A DNA stretch of 64,000 nucleotides from Antedon mediterranea (taxonomy: Eukaryota > Echinodermata > Crinoidea > Comatulida > Antedonidae). Made by a program: the position numbers and the translations under genes. Within the stretch, counting starts at the first letter, position 1. Each line of letters opens with the position of its first letter. Under the pieces are notes generated by a model, which ran no database searches, was not told where the DNA came from, and worked only from the letters and a program-made list of their open reading frames with translations. Positions 37,150 through 47,623 of the stretch are shown here, one piece after another. The stretch lies in the NCBI RefSeq assembly GCF_964355755.1, contig NC_092673.1, positions 27,533,001 to 27,597,000 of the forward strand, given 5' to 3'.

Positions 37150-37510
37150 CGTGTGTAAAATTATTTTGGAATTTAGACGAGATTGAAAAGATATTAAGTT
37201 GTTGAATTGAAGCCACGATCACTGTTAAACTCTGTCTACGCTATCAAACTAGTTTGACAAGCAAAGGGGTACCAAATATGGTAGTGATATTCCCAAATAT
37301 GGTAGTGATATGACATCATCATGTCCATATATGGGCACATCACGTTTTTTTTGTCACATAACATTTAATAGTGTAGACATAACTTGCACTTGCACTAAAA
37401 AAAAACTTAAAATAATACTTACTGAATGATAGTGGCAGACCTTCACTATGATTCGTCGATGTAATGTGTGGAAAACTAATGATATCGCAGGTAAATATAT
37501 ATAGGCCTAT
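37150..37510. repeat. Duplicated segment, partner of 45735-46000
   Basis: GTTGAATTGAAGCCACGA, AAAATAATACTTACTGAAT and GTGGCAGACCTTCACTATGA occur in the same order here and at about 45735-46000. This copy is interrupted by the family-1 MITE at 37226-37386; the other is not. Confidence 0.75.
37226..37386. mobile_element. MITE family 1 copy inside the duplicated segment
   Basis: AAACTCTGTCTACGCTATCA at the left faces AGTGTAGACATAACTT at the right. The inside includes CCAAATATGGTAGTGATAT twice and CATATATGGGCACATCACG. The empty site is visible in the partner segment at about 45840. Confidence 0.7.
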
Positions 37511-37540
37511 ATAAGTTTTAAAATGACTAATTAGTCATGA

Positions 37541-37584
37541 TTATTAGTTATAAAGGCGGGTATACCCGCCTTTATAACTAATAA
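37541..37584. repeat. 44-bp perfect palindrome
   Basis: TTATTAGTTATAAAGGCGGG, then TATA, then the exact reverse complement. The GTTATAAAGGC core is shared with the long hairpin at 47009-47138. Confidence 0.8.
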
Positions 37585-39026
37585 TTTTTTCTGCAAAAAA
37601 AGTAACATTTTTGTGTTTAGTTCTATAAATAAAAACAAAGGTTTGTATTTATTAGTATTGGTTTAATTCGAATATATTGTTGTATATTTGCTATCTTTAA
37701 TTATTAATTTACACACGAGACAAATAAGTTTCCCCAGTTTATTCAGATTATTGGCTTATGCCTTTTCTCTGGTCAAGGGGACTGGTCGAGAGAAACCCTT
37801 GATCAATTTTAGGACCAATCAAGGTAATTTAAACAGTCCTGGCTTTGTTTGTATCAAACCTGTTATTGGCGGTAATTATCGCTGTTGGTTTCGATTGAAT
37901 AATAAAAAAAAACAAACATAATATTCATTTCTACTGATATTGTACAAGCAATGCTAAATACTACTAATAGTACAGTCGCATATGTAAGGAAAACTAGCTC
38001 CAGCTCAACATTTTAATTTTCTCAAATACTTTTTTTATTCTGAATACAGTTTTTCCTTTGTTTATTGTCATAATTTTCCAATTATGTAAATAAATTGTTT
38101 TTAAATGTACAATGAAAAAGGTCTCCTTCGTATTAAGATAAATACGGGTTTTCTTATTGGTTTTACAATTCATTCAAATGTTGGTAACACTTATCTGGTT
38201 ATAATAACAATTTCAGTGTGTGAAACTACTTTAGTAAGATAAGTTTAACTATCAAGATCCTCGATATGCCCGGTTTTCACATTGCAAGTAAAAAATAAGA
38301 TCATAAGATGTTGTTTGATCTTGGAGGTAAATTTCTTGATTTTAGTACCTTCTATTCTAGCAAGTTCATAAAACTACTACAGCAGAAACCTAAGTTTGGA
38401 AAGTAAGCTAGATTTGTCTTATCTGCTAATTGTATTGTCCCTTGAAACACAAAAAATGAAGGTCAAAATATACTAAATTTTAATTGGCCATATCAAAGTA
38501 ATATTAAAGTTATTCACTTTAAGTCGAAAATTCGAGCCAAAAACAGCAATTTTATGTAATTAACAGCTAAATTAATTTGATTACATTTCGTCTGGAAAAT
38601 AGTCACGAGCGAAAGTAAACAAAGATTTCAAACCATGAGTATACATTATGCATGATGCTAATTAGGATTGTTTACAACTTGTCATGGTTGAGAAGGTATT
38701 TTCACACAGATCGCGAGGAAGTTTTATGATTATGCATACAGAGTAGCCAAATAAGCGCATTGCATTATAAGATATGTTTTGATCAAAAACTTTGACTGGA
38801 AGTCAAAGTTATTTTTTGAACCAAAAAACGTCTGTATTTCAGTTAAATGATTTTTTTTCCGACTAATTTTTGGTGAAAGTTATTAACTATTATGATACTT
38901 CAAAATGACCCACTTTTTTTCGAAATCTTTTTATTTTTATTTTTTTGGAATTTGACAAAGGGACAATACATCTTTTATGTAGTTTTATTTATAACTATAT
39001 CCAGTGCAGTGATTTCTATGTTGGTT

Positions 39027-39290
39027 TTTACTCGGGGTACCCGAGTCTAGGACTTACTCATTTTCTCCTCCTCCATCTGGACACTATTGAGTAAAAAGTG
39101 CGATTTTTAAAGTACTACTCCTCCCTTATTAGTTGTAGTATTGAGCTGGGATTTGGCATGGATATACTACAGGGACATTTCCTCAAATCTATAGAGCCGG
39201 ATTTTTAAATTTCAAACCGGATGCAGCCATATGACGTCTTGAAGATGGTACCATATAGCCGTATTTGGTAGGAAACCTTTTTTTTTTTAA
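39027..39290. repeat. Uninterrupted copy of the tandem block that hosts the foldback element
   Basis: The block begins TACTCGGGGTACCCGAGTCT, passes TAGTATTGAGCTGGGATTTG and GATATACTACAGGGACAT, and ends near GCCGTATTTGGTAGG. A second copy starts at about 39645 but is split by the 39787-43759 insertion and resumes at 43760-43875. Confidence 0.8.
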
Positions 39291-39494
39291 ACTTTATGGT
39301 GAAAAGTACTGTATACGCAATATGATAATTATACACAGTATATCTTATTTTTATTATTTTTAAAAATACTTATTTTGTGTAATCGGTAATTATCACTTTT
39401 ACACATGTTTATTTTGCTTTGTGCTTATTACCATATTTATTTGTAATTTAAATGGATTAAAAAACTTTGTGTAACCCACATTTTTTGTGGAAGA

Positions 39495-39566
39495 GGTTTC
39501 GTAGTTTAGTGGGTGTCAAGTCTGCTTAACACGCAGAAGGTCCCGGTTCGAGCCCTGGCGAAACCT
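39495..39566 (+). pseudogene. tRNA-Val (anticodon AAC) pseudogene
   Basis: The acceptor strands GGTTTCG / CGAAACC pair perfectly and the anticodon arm TCTGC-TTAACAC-GCAGA gives anticodon AAC (Val). The D-stem pairing is broken and the T-arm is one base short (CCCGGTTCGAGCCCTGG), so it is unlikely to be a functional tRNA. It could be a pseudogene or the head of a tRNA-derived SINE. Confidence 0.6.
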
Positions 39567-42240
39567 ATTTTTCTTTAACTTTATGGTGAAATATACTGTA
39601 TACGTAATATGATATAGAGTAGGCCTATATCTCGTTTTATTACTCGGGGTACCTGAGTCTAGGACTCTCTCATCTTTTCCTCTTCTTCTTCCATCCGGAC
39701 ACTATTGAGCAAAAAAGTGCGATTTATAAAGTACTACTCCTCCCTTATTCGTTGTAGTATTGAGCTCGGATTTAGCATGAATATATAGTCAAAGAGCATT
39801 AGGGTTTGACCCGGAAATTTCTGGTATAAAGCTAATTTTTTCAGGAAAGGTTGAGAACTATGATTGGAACATCATACTAAAAGTCCCGAAAAATCCTCCT
39901 TGTGCTCTCCGAGAAATCCAAGATGGCGTCCAAAATGGCTGCCATTTTAAATTGATCTATAACTTTGTAACCGCTGGTCGTAGAGTATCGATTTTGGTGT
40001 CAAATAGTTCACAATATATACATTCCTATTTGCTGTAACAGAAAATTTTGTCAAAATATGGCCGCTACTACAGTTTCTGGCAGTTTGACCTTTGACCTGG
40101 TCTTATCATATCTCGGTAATGGCTTGTCATAGAGAATTAAGATTAGGCCCAAATTGTTCAGACCATGCATATTTTTATTTGCTGTAATGAAATATTTTAT
40201 CCCAAAATGACCGGAAGTGAGGTTATTGACCTCTTATTGGCCTATTCATATCTCTTTACCGTATCTCAAGAAATATTTGTCGTAGAGCATTACTTTTGGT
40301 GTCAAATTGTTTGGAACATATACATTTCTATTTAGTCTAATACAACAGTTTGCCCTAAAATGCTCGGAAGTAAGTTAATTTATTGAAAACTTTAAAAATC
40401 AAAGAGCTACATAGGCAGAGGAAATGAATACTGTACACAAAATCTAAATTTTAACTCTGCCTTAAAACATGTTTTGGGCATAACACATCATCAGGTAACC
40501 TTGAGGGTAAATTTTCCTGTAAGGGTATGAACTATACAAGAAAAAAACCAAAATAATCATTTATTTAACTTCGATAGAACAAAGAATATCATGGGACACG
40601 TATTGAAATTCTCATACTAGTTATGGTTGAAAAGTTATTGCTACAAAATGTCACCTATATGTAGATGTCATGAATACATTTTAAATGCGTTATTCGTCTG
40701 TAACTCGCATTTTACAGTACATACGCAAAGTGCTTTTGTTGAAATCACGTCATTATTTTTATTATATATTATAGAAATTATGATAATTATTTTTGTTCAG
40801 TTTATGTAATTATAGAAATGTATAGACTTTATGATACTGTGAGTGTGAGAATGAAATGTTAAGGTCATATACATTTCGCATGGAAATGCTCAATTGGCAG
40901 GGAACACTATGAACATGGCATATATTATACTCCGGATTGTCAAAAACCTAATGAATCCCCCGGAAGCAACGCGTTCTAGCGTCATTTGAGGTCATTTTAA
41001 TCAGATTTAGGGTAGCCATTTTTTATAATGCATAAATAAAATACTGCGTGCAAAAAAACGATGCGCGATGACTGTTTCAATCCATATTTTTCAATTTAAA
41101 AAGTAAAAGTTCAAAGAAAATTTTGAATAAAAGAGTTGGAGGTCCCGGAAATTGGACTTATTATACTACAAAACATGAAACAAAATATATAAGTCCCTAT
41201 CATGGTTGTGACTGAGCTACGAAATGTTTGAAAAATAGAGATGTTAGGTCCCGAAAAATGCACTTCTTCTACTTCGAAATATGACCAGCTTTATTGTTGG
41301 GGCTGAGCTAAGAAAATGTTTAAAACTAGAGCTGCAGGTCTTCAAAGAATTGCATTTTATACTTTGAAAACATCAGGCCTAGAGGCTTAAAAAACGCAAG
41401 CGTAGACCATTTTCAGTCGGGAAAATAAGTGTATTCCTCCCAAGTGTATGCGTGCGTACGGTGTATGACATACATGACATTGAAAATGTAATAACTTGGC
41501 TGTAATAAGATGTTGGCTAAGCGAAAATGGCATGTTTTTTTGTTTAGTAATGGATGAAATATTTATTTTAGGTGCCCCACGGTACAGAAGGTTGCTTGTA
41601 AATTAAAAAATTGGTGAACGTGTAGCGTACGTCGACACAGTACACGACGTAACCGTCGGTAAACTTCGCCTGGAAAATAACTACAGTACACATTTTGGTC
41701 CCTGGATGGAACATGATATCACGCGTCTCACCCAACGTTGAACGATTTGTACAAAGGTATACCGTGCGTACCTAGCTATTGTTTAGTAGTAAGTTAGATC
41801 GCTGGCAATAATGAATGCATATAAAGTGCATAATATCACTCTGACGTGGCTCTCACGGTCAATAAAACGTCGCGGTTTTCTAGGCGCTGAAGCTACCAAG
41901 TGAACGCGAACGCTTTTTACTGTATATTATATTCCCCGACAAAAAGTACATGTGTTCCCCGACGGGGGTGCTAGGCTCCCCAACGAGGCGGATAGAGCCC
42001 CCGTAGCCCCAACAACACCCATACAGATGAACATGATGATAATGATGTGAAAGAAGCAACAAACACCAAGATGTTGAAGATGCAACATCAGATGATGAAT
42101 GACTGTAGTAACAGAATGCTGCTGATCAATGTTGAAGTGATTTAAAGACCCTTTATTTTGCATATTTTTAATATTTAATAAATCATATATAGGGCATATG
42201 GCGATACTTTTTTCATCTTTAAACAGTTAAATATGTAACT

Positions 42241-42313
42241 GGGGGACTAGCTCAAATGGTAGAGCTCTCACTTACCATGTGAGAGGTACCGGGATCATTG
42301 CCCGGGTATTCCA
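42241..42313 (+). tRNA. tRNA-Ala-like sequence with glycine anticodon ACC (probably pseudogene)
   Basis: The sequence starts GGGGGACTAGCTCAAATGGT, very like animal tRNA-Ala(AGC). The D-stem GCTC/GAGC, anticodon stem CTCAC/GTGAG and T-stem CCGGG/CCCGG are all paired. The anticodon loop is TTACCAT, giving ACC (Gly codon GGU). The acceptor has G3:T70, the alanine identity pair, plus one mismatch at 5:68. The T-loop is ATCATTG, with the usual A58 lost, so the internal B box is weak. It lies in the loop of the foldback element. It may be a decayed tRNA gene. Confidence 0.5.
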
Positions 42314-42554
42314 ATCTATTTTTCATAGATTTCAGCAAGGACCAAATAAAATCTGAATCTGGAAAAGAAAGTCTATGCATGCCGAGTAAAGAGCGTTTGA
42401 CGTGAAATACCTAGGGTATATTCTCTTTTTATCATAAATAAGCCATACAACGAACATTTAAAGCAAGGAATGTTTCAAAATGCATTATTTTTACAAAGTC
42501 AACAAGGCCATATACATGGCTGCAGTCGCGTGCGTAAATTTGAGTTATTGTTTA

Positions 42555-42850
42555 CTGACCGACCGACCGACCAACTGACCGAAATTGCTGAAAATGTTTA
42601 AAAATGTTCACATTTTTAAAAACATTTATATTTTCCTCCAAGTATTAAATAATATCCAGTGTCAAAATAACGAAAAAATATGAATATGAGTTAGTGTTTA
42701 CCGACTGACCAACCGACCGAAATTGCTGAAAAAGTTAAAAAATGTTGAAAAATGTTTAAAAACATTTATATTTGCCTACAAGTATTAATATCCAGTGTCA
42801 AAATAACGAAAAAATATGAATATGAGTTAGTGTTTACCGACCGACATAGT
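42555..42850. repeat. Two-unit tandem repeat (GACCGACCGACC...)
   Basis: Two units of about 150 bp each contain a GACCGACC-type start, CCGAAATTGCTGAAAA and TATCCAGTGTCAAAATAACG. A third partial GACCGACATAG start follows. It lies in the loop of the foldback element. Confidence 0.65.
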
Positions 42851-43875
42851 GAGCAATAGAATCGCGTTTGCACGCAACTCAAAGTTGCATATAAATGGTC
42901 GGATATGTGCTGTGTACATAGGTATTTTTCAATTGTCTTTTGTTTACTTAATTAACCAACTTTGATTAGCCACTGACAGTTATTCTTTGTAATTTATTGA
43001 CTTTATATTTTCTTTTTGTAACAATTCACTTTACCTGATGATGTGCTATGCCCAAAACATGTTTTAAGGCAGAGTTAAAACTTTGATTTTTATTTTACCT
43101 ACATTATTCATATCCTCTGCCTATGCAGCTCTTTGATTTTTTAAGTTTTCAATAAATTAACTTACTTCCGAGCATTTGAGGGCAAACTGTTGTATTAGAC
43201 TAAATAGAAATGTATATGTTCCAAACAATATGACACCAAAAGTAATGCTCTACGACAAATATTTCTTGAGATACGGTAAAGAGATATGAATAGGTCAATA
43301 AGAGGTCAATAACCTCACTTCCGGTCATTTTGGGATAAAATATTTCATTACACCAAATAAAAATATGCATGTTCTGAACAATTTGGGCCTAATCTTAATT
43401 CTCTATGACAAGCCATTACCGAGATATGATAAGACCAGGTCAAAGGTCAAACTGCCAGAAACTGTAGTAGCGGCCATTTTTTGACAAAATTTTCTGTTAC
43501 AGCAAATAGGAATGTATATATTGTGAACTATTTGACACCAAAATCGATACTCTACGACAAGCGGTTACAAAGTTATAGACCAATTTAAAATGGCAGCCAT
43601 TTTGGACGCCATCTTGGATTTCTCGGAGAGCACAAGGAGGATTTTTCGGGACTTTTAGTATGATGTTCCAATCATAGTTCTCGACCTTTCCTGAAAAAAT
43701 TAGCTTGTTACCAGAAATTTCCGGGTCTGCCTATACTTATGAACTAATGCTCTTGGACTAATACTACAGGGACATGTCCTCAAAGCTATAGAGCCGGATT
43801 TTTTTAATTTCAAACCGGATGCAGCCATATCACGTCTCGAAAATGGTACCGTAAAGCCGTATTTGGTAGCGCGGT

Positions 43876-45000
43876 TATTGATGTGTATGTGACGTTACAT
43901 CCGGTCTTATGACGTCATTACAGCTTCTTTCGCTGTACCCCGAGTATTGCACATTCGTGCTTGTTCAAACATGATTTTCTGCCAATAGCATGGTTGCATG
44001 TTGTAAGGCTATATTATACAGATATTGACTGCTTAGAGGTTAAATATAAGATTTGACATCCCCTCGGGAATGATATTAAGTTCTCGGGGAATATATATTT
44101 CCCTCAGCGATATAAAAGGCAATATCTGTTATATTATATAGCCAAGAACAAGTCTGCTGGGTTGGGTGAAGCTAGGCTAGGCCTCCTATAGTATTTGTAT
44201 TGTATTTAAACAAGCCTGCCTAGACACCTTACTGTACCTTGCGAAGAATAATATACAGTTACTAATTAATGATTCCTTGGCAATAAAATATTCACTTAGG
44301 CCTAGTCGTTTAAATTAACAGAAGAATTTCCATCAATAAGCCTATTAAAAATAATAATATTATAATCAGGTAGGCCGAATAAACAATTCGTCTTCTTCTC
44401 GATCTTCGAGGAGCCGAATCACCAGATGTTCAGCGCGTACTAGTTACTAGGTTACTACCGTGAGTATTGACCAATCACAAACGGTGTTTCATCACATTTA
44501 GGGTGGACTTATAACAAATGAGGGCGCTATGTATGCATAGTTTAAATAGTTTAGATGATTAATTTCTTCAAGTAACTTCCGTGGCGCAGCGCAGCGGTTG
44601 AAGCGTTGTCTTGCGATGGAGTGACGATTCCACCCGAGTTCAAGATCGAGTAGATGACTTTTGTTTATTTATCGGCAACGCGAGTGTTGGCACACAAAAA
44701 TTACACAGTCAATATCATCGTACTCGAGAATCTATATGTTTAATGACAGGGGACACGATAATTACGCGAAAATTACACAGTCAATATCATCGTTCTCGAG
44801 GATATATACGATTTATGATCCTCGCAGCGGTAGTCATGTGATGCAGTTTCAACCAATCACGTTAGCGTATTTACATTATTTCTTTATTCTGATACAAAAT
44901 CAATAGGATAAAAACACAAAAAGTACCGAGACGGCAAACTTATTTCCATTGTGGTCCTAAACAAATATAACAAAATAAACAAGGAAAACCACAATAACTT
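43876..45000. other. Gene-free stretch right of the foldback element
   Basis: AT-rich sequence with a possible tRNA-derived SINE head at 44587-44660, followed by a short duplication (AAAATTACACAGTCAATATC occurs twice, at about 44697 and 44770). No exon is recognised. Confidence 0.45.
44587..44660 (+). repeat. Possible tRNA-derived SINE head
   Basis: TGGCGCAGCGCAGCGGTTGA resembles a pol III A box, and GAGTTCAAGATCGAG about 50 bases later resembles a B box. Stem pairing is not convincing. Confidence 0.35.
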
Positions 45001-45029
45001 AAACATAATACACAAACAAATAGCAAATT

Positions 45030-45355
45030 AAATTTCTCTTAATCTAAGAATTTCACAAAAATAACTTTTTGATCTCTGTTTAAATAATTGTAATGAAGAG
45101 GAGCTTTGAACAAAATAGGGGAGTGAATTCCATAACTGAATGCTTGTTATTAAGAAAGTTGACCTGTTGTGAGTTCCTATGACTGGAATTTGGATCGAAA
45201 TGCTGTCTCTAGCAAATCTTGTATTGTGATTGTGACGTTGTCTCGTCAGGGTAATTGTATCCAGGTAAGTTGGAGCACTTTTGTTAATTATTTTATACAT
45301 AATACATAGTTTCCTCACTTGTACTCTTAGGTCAACTGGCAACCAATTTAAGTTT
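45030..45355 (-). mobile_element. LINE 3' coding fragment (CR1/Jockey-like C-terminus)
   Basis: The minus frame reads NLNWLPVDLRVQ, then KIINKSAPTYL, NHNTRFARDS and LWNSLP. These are the standard landmarks after the reverse transcriptase of CR1/Jockey-like LINEs. It is 5'-truncated: no RT core. Confidence 0.75.
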
Positions 45356-45539
45356 ACAAACTCATGTATATAGGCTATGTAATATAAATATAAAGTAAAT
45401 CGATAAAAAATTGTTTAAATTACTTTATGTACACATTCTTATATTATATATATTGCATATTGTGTGACCATGAAGGCAGGATAGAAAGAAGCTCATCTAC
45501 ACTGTCTATAATTAGTCGAATAATCTTCCACCGTTTCAG

Positions 45540-45666
45540 ACAGGTTTGTGGATGGAACGACTGTAAATGGTGTCGATACTGTGATCTGTGCTACAGGCTA
45601 CTTCACAACCTTTCCATTCATTAGTACTGACATTTTAGATGATAAGAAAATTCCGTTGGTGTTGTA
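45540..45666 (+). pseudogene. Flavin-containing monooxygenase exon remnant
   Basis: After a good acceptor (CCACCGTTTCAG ending at 45539) the frame reads RFVDGTTVNGVDTVICATGY, then FTTFPFIS. The VICATGYFxxFPF string corresponds to the FMO signature (D-x-V-I-F-A-T-G-Y-x-F-x-FPF). FMOs oxidise N or S atoms with NADPH and FAD. The frame ends at TAA 45664-45666 only 13 residues after the signature, and I found no neighbouring FMO exons on either side. I therefore read it as a stranded exon of a broken or dispersed gene. An active gene with large introns cannot be excluded. Confidence 0.6.
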
Positions 45667-45734
45667 AATGCTATGTGATTTATATACCGAAAATATCAAT
45701 AGTATAATAAAAAAATACGATTTGTTGGTTGAAA

Positions 45735-46000
45735 GGCTTGGAAGCATTCTGGAATTTAGACGTGATTGAAAACACAAAACATTAGAGAATACAGTATTAT
45801 GAAGTTGTTAAATTGAAGCCACGACCTCAGATCACTATTAACCTTGGTACAATTGCAACTATTATAAAGAATTGAAAATTAGAATTTAAAAAAAGCTTAA
45901 AATAATACTTACTGAATCATAGTGGCAGACCTTCACTATGATTTGTCAATGTAATGTGTGGAAAACTAATGATATCGCAGGTATATAATATACAGTAGGC
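45735..46000. repeat. Duplicated segment, partner of 37150-37510
   Basis: It shares AAATTGAAGCCACGA, AAAATAATACTTACTGAATC and GTGTGGAAAACTAATGATAT with the earlier copy, and lacks the MITE found there. Confidence 0.75.
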
Positions 46001-46007
46001 CTATATA

Positions 46008-46470
46008 TATGATGAAGGGCTAGTGTTGCCCGAAAGCTCTGCTAACTTTTCTGACTGTTTTACTTTATCATTTTGATTTAGCTTTTCGCTTTTTTTTGTA
46101 TCTCCATTGAGATCCAGCCACTGATACTCACAGCATTGTCATTGTTTCAGTGCTTATTTTATTTTGTATCTCCATTGAGATCCAGCCACTGATAACCATA
46201 GCATTGTCATTTTTTCAAGGCTTATTTTATTTTGTATCTCCATTGAGATCCAGCCACTGATACCCACAGCATTGTCATTTTTTCAGTGCTTATTTATTTG
46301 TATCTCCATATTGAGATCCAGCCACTGATACCCACAACATCGTCATTTTTTCAAGGCTTATTTTATTTTGTATCTTCATTGAGATCCAGCCACTGATACC
46401 CACGTACAGCATTGTCATTTTTTCAAGGCTTATTTTATTTTGTATCTCCATTCAGATCAGCCACTGTCAT
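46008..46470. repeat. GATGAAGGGC...GCCCGAAAGC motif followed by ~75-bp minisatellite
   Basis: GATGAAGGGCTAGTGTTGCC, directly followed by CGAAAGCTCTGC, makes a small stem flanked by TGATGA and GAAA. After it come about six units of TGTATCTCCATTGAGATCCA with GCCACTGATACCCACAGCAT and TTTTTCAAGGCTTATTTTAT, period near 75 bp. This layout resembles termini of Penelope-like or tyrosine-recombinase retroelements in invertebrates. No coding part is present. Confidence 0.65.
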
Positions 46471-47008
46471 TTTGTTTAGAGTATAGGTTGCCTTTGGAAT
46501 TAATTAATTATATTATTATTATTTTCCTGTTGTTATTTCTATTTATTAATTGCACACACATTTAAAGTTAGAAGAAATATTTAAATATAATAAAATTGTA
46601 CATCAACATTTAATAACAGTTTTCTGTATAATATATATTTTACATTATCTATACAGTGGCTGAAGATATAATTACAAATTACTTAATTTAAATTTCTTTT
46701 CAATTACAAATTTATATCAAAAGGTAATTGTGAAAAATGATATACCATCGATTGACTGTTGTGTTTTCTGACACATTGTATTTAGCTAATATAATGGAAC
46801 AAGTTAAATTGGTATGCATTTATTAGTATTGGTTAAAGTAAAAGTTAAATATTAATAATATGGTAAGAACTGTCAAGACATCCGCCCTTTTAACTAATAA
46901 TTATTCTGCAGAAACATTTAAATGTAAGTGGTTGTGTTTACAATATTTAGACTACTAAAATTTTTTGAATATTCATTATAATGATATACTGTATATACAT
47001 TAAATTAG

Positions 47009-47138
47009 CAAATCAACCAATCAAAGATGTTAACAAACAAAAGGCATAGTTATAAAGGCACGCCTCCAAAAGCTTTTTTGGAGGCGTGCCTTTATAACTA
47101 TGCCTTTTGTTTGTTAACATCTTTGATTGGTTGATTTG
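47009..47138. repeat. 130-bp hairpin, 63-bp perfectly paired arms
   Basis: The left arm 47009-47071 (CAAATCAACCAATCAAAGAT through GGCACGCCTCCAAAA) and the right arm 47076-47138 are exact reverse complements with a 4-base centre GCTT. The inner part GTTATAAAGGC is shared with the palindrome at 37541-37584. Confidence 0.9.
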
Positions 47139-47183
47139 TTTTATTATGTAATTTTGTGACTTATATATGTTATCCTTTGTTAC

Positions 47184-47235
47184 AATTCTTTTCACCTGAT
47201 GATGGGCTATGCCCGAAACATGTCGTTAAAATAAA
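47184..47235 (+). ncRNA. Hammerhead-ribozyme-like motif
   Basis: CTGATGA (47196-47202), stem GGGC-TAT-GCCC, GAAA (47215-47218), then CATGTC with a possible cleavage site after GTC (47224). Stem I can form between TTTTCAC before the core and GTTAAAA after it (6 of 7 pairs). Stem III would be only two pairs, as in the dimeric hammerheads reported in Penelope-like elements. One extra T (47203) sits between the core A and stem II, which may impair catalysis. The 3' flank (GAGGCAGTTTTAAC ... TGCCTATGCAGCTCTTTGAT) is shared with the foldback arms. Confidence 0.4.
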
Positions 47236-47623
47236 TCTATATTGAGGCAGTTTTAACTTATTTGATCTTGATTTTTTTCTATATCCTGCCTATGCAGCTC
47301 TTTGATTTACATTAAATTAGCAGGTACACAGAACTAAATATACAGTATTCACGACTATAACCACTAAATACCACGTTTAATTAATTTTATACTTATAGTT
47401 TAGTTACTTTCTTTTTATCTTTTTAAATTTTATTTCATCATCACCCCACAGTGACCAAACGTCACCATTAACAGGGTTGAAAGTCGTAAAATATAACATA
47501 TTATATACAAGCAAAAATCAACAGATAACAAGACAACATTTAAATATTACTGACATTAGACAAAACCTTGTGACGGAAACAAGCAAGGGAATCAAAAAAA
47601 AAATCAAAAGATCCATCAAACAA

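Larger units (their letters stand above)
35702..39026. other. 5' flank of the synthase and repeat-rich spacer
   Basis: No exon is recognised. It holds the TIR element at 35967-36363, a degenerate copy of the GTATCAAAG repeat (about 36840-36950), a duplicated segment (about 37150-37510) with a family-1 MITE inside it, and a palindrome at 37541-37584. Confidence 0.5.
39787..43759. mobile_element. 4-kb foldback element with about 710-bp inverted arms
   Basis: The left arm (39787-40497, starting AGTCAAAGAGCATTA) and the right arm (43029-43759, ending TAATGCTCTTGGACT) are inverted copies that agree over nearly their whole length. Shared inner landmarks are CCAAGATGGCGTCCAAAATG, GACCTGGTCTTATCATATCT and GACCGGAAGTGAGGTTATTG. 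The arms end internally in a CCTGATGATGTG hammerhead-like motif. The 2.5-kb loop carries a tRNA-Ala-like sequence and a two-unit tandem repeat but no coding sequence I recognise. The insertion point is exact because the pre-insertion sequence survives in the neighbouring copy at 39027-39290. Confidence 0.8.

Noticed and set aside
39495-39566. Functional tRNA-Val(AAC)
   Set aside because: The D-stem is unpaired and the T-arm lacks a base; kept only as a pseudogene.
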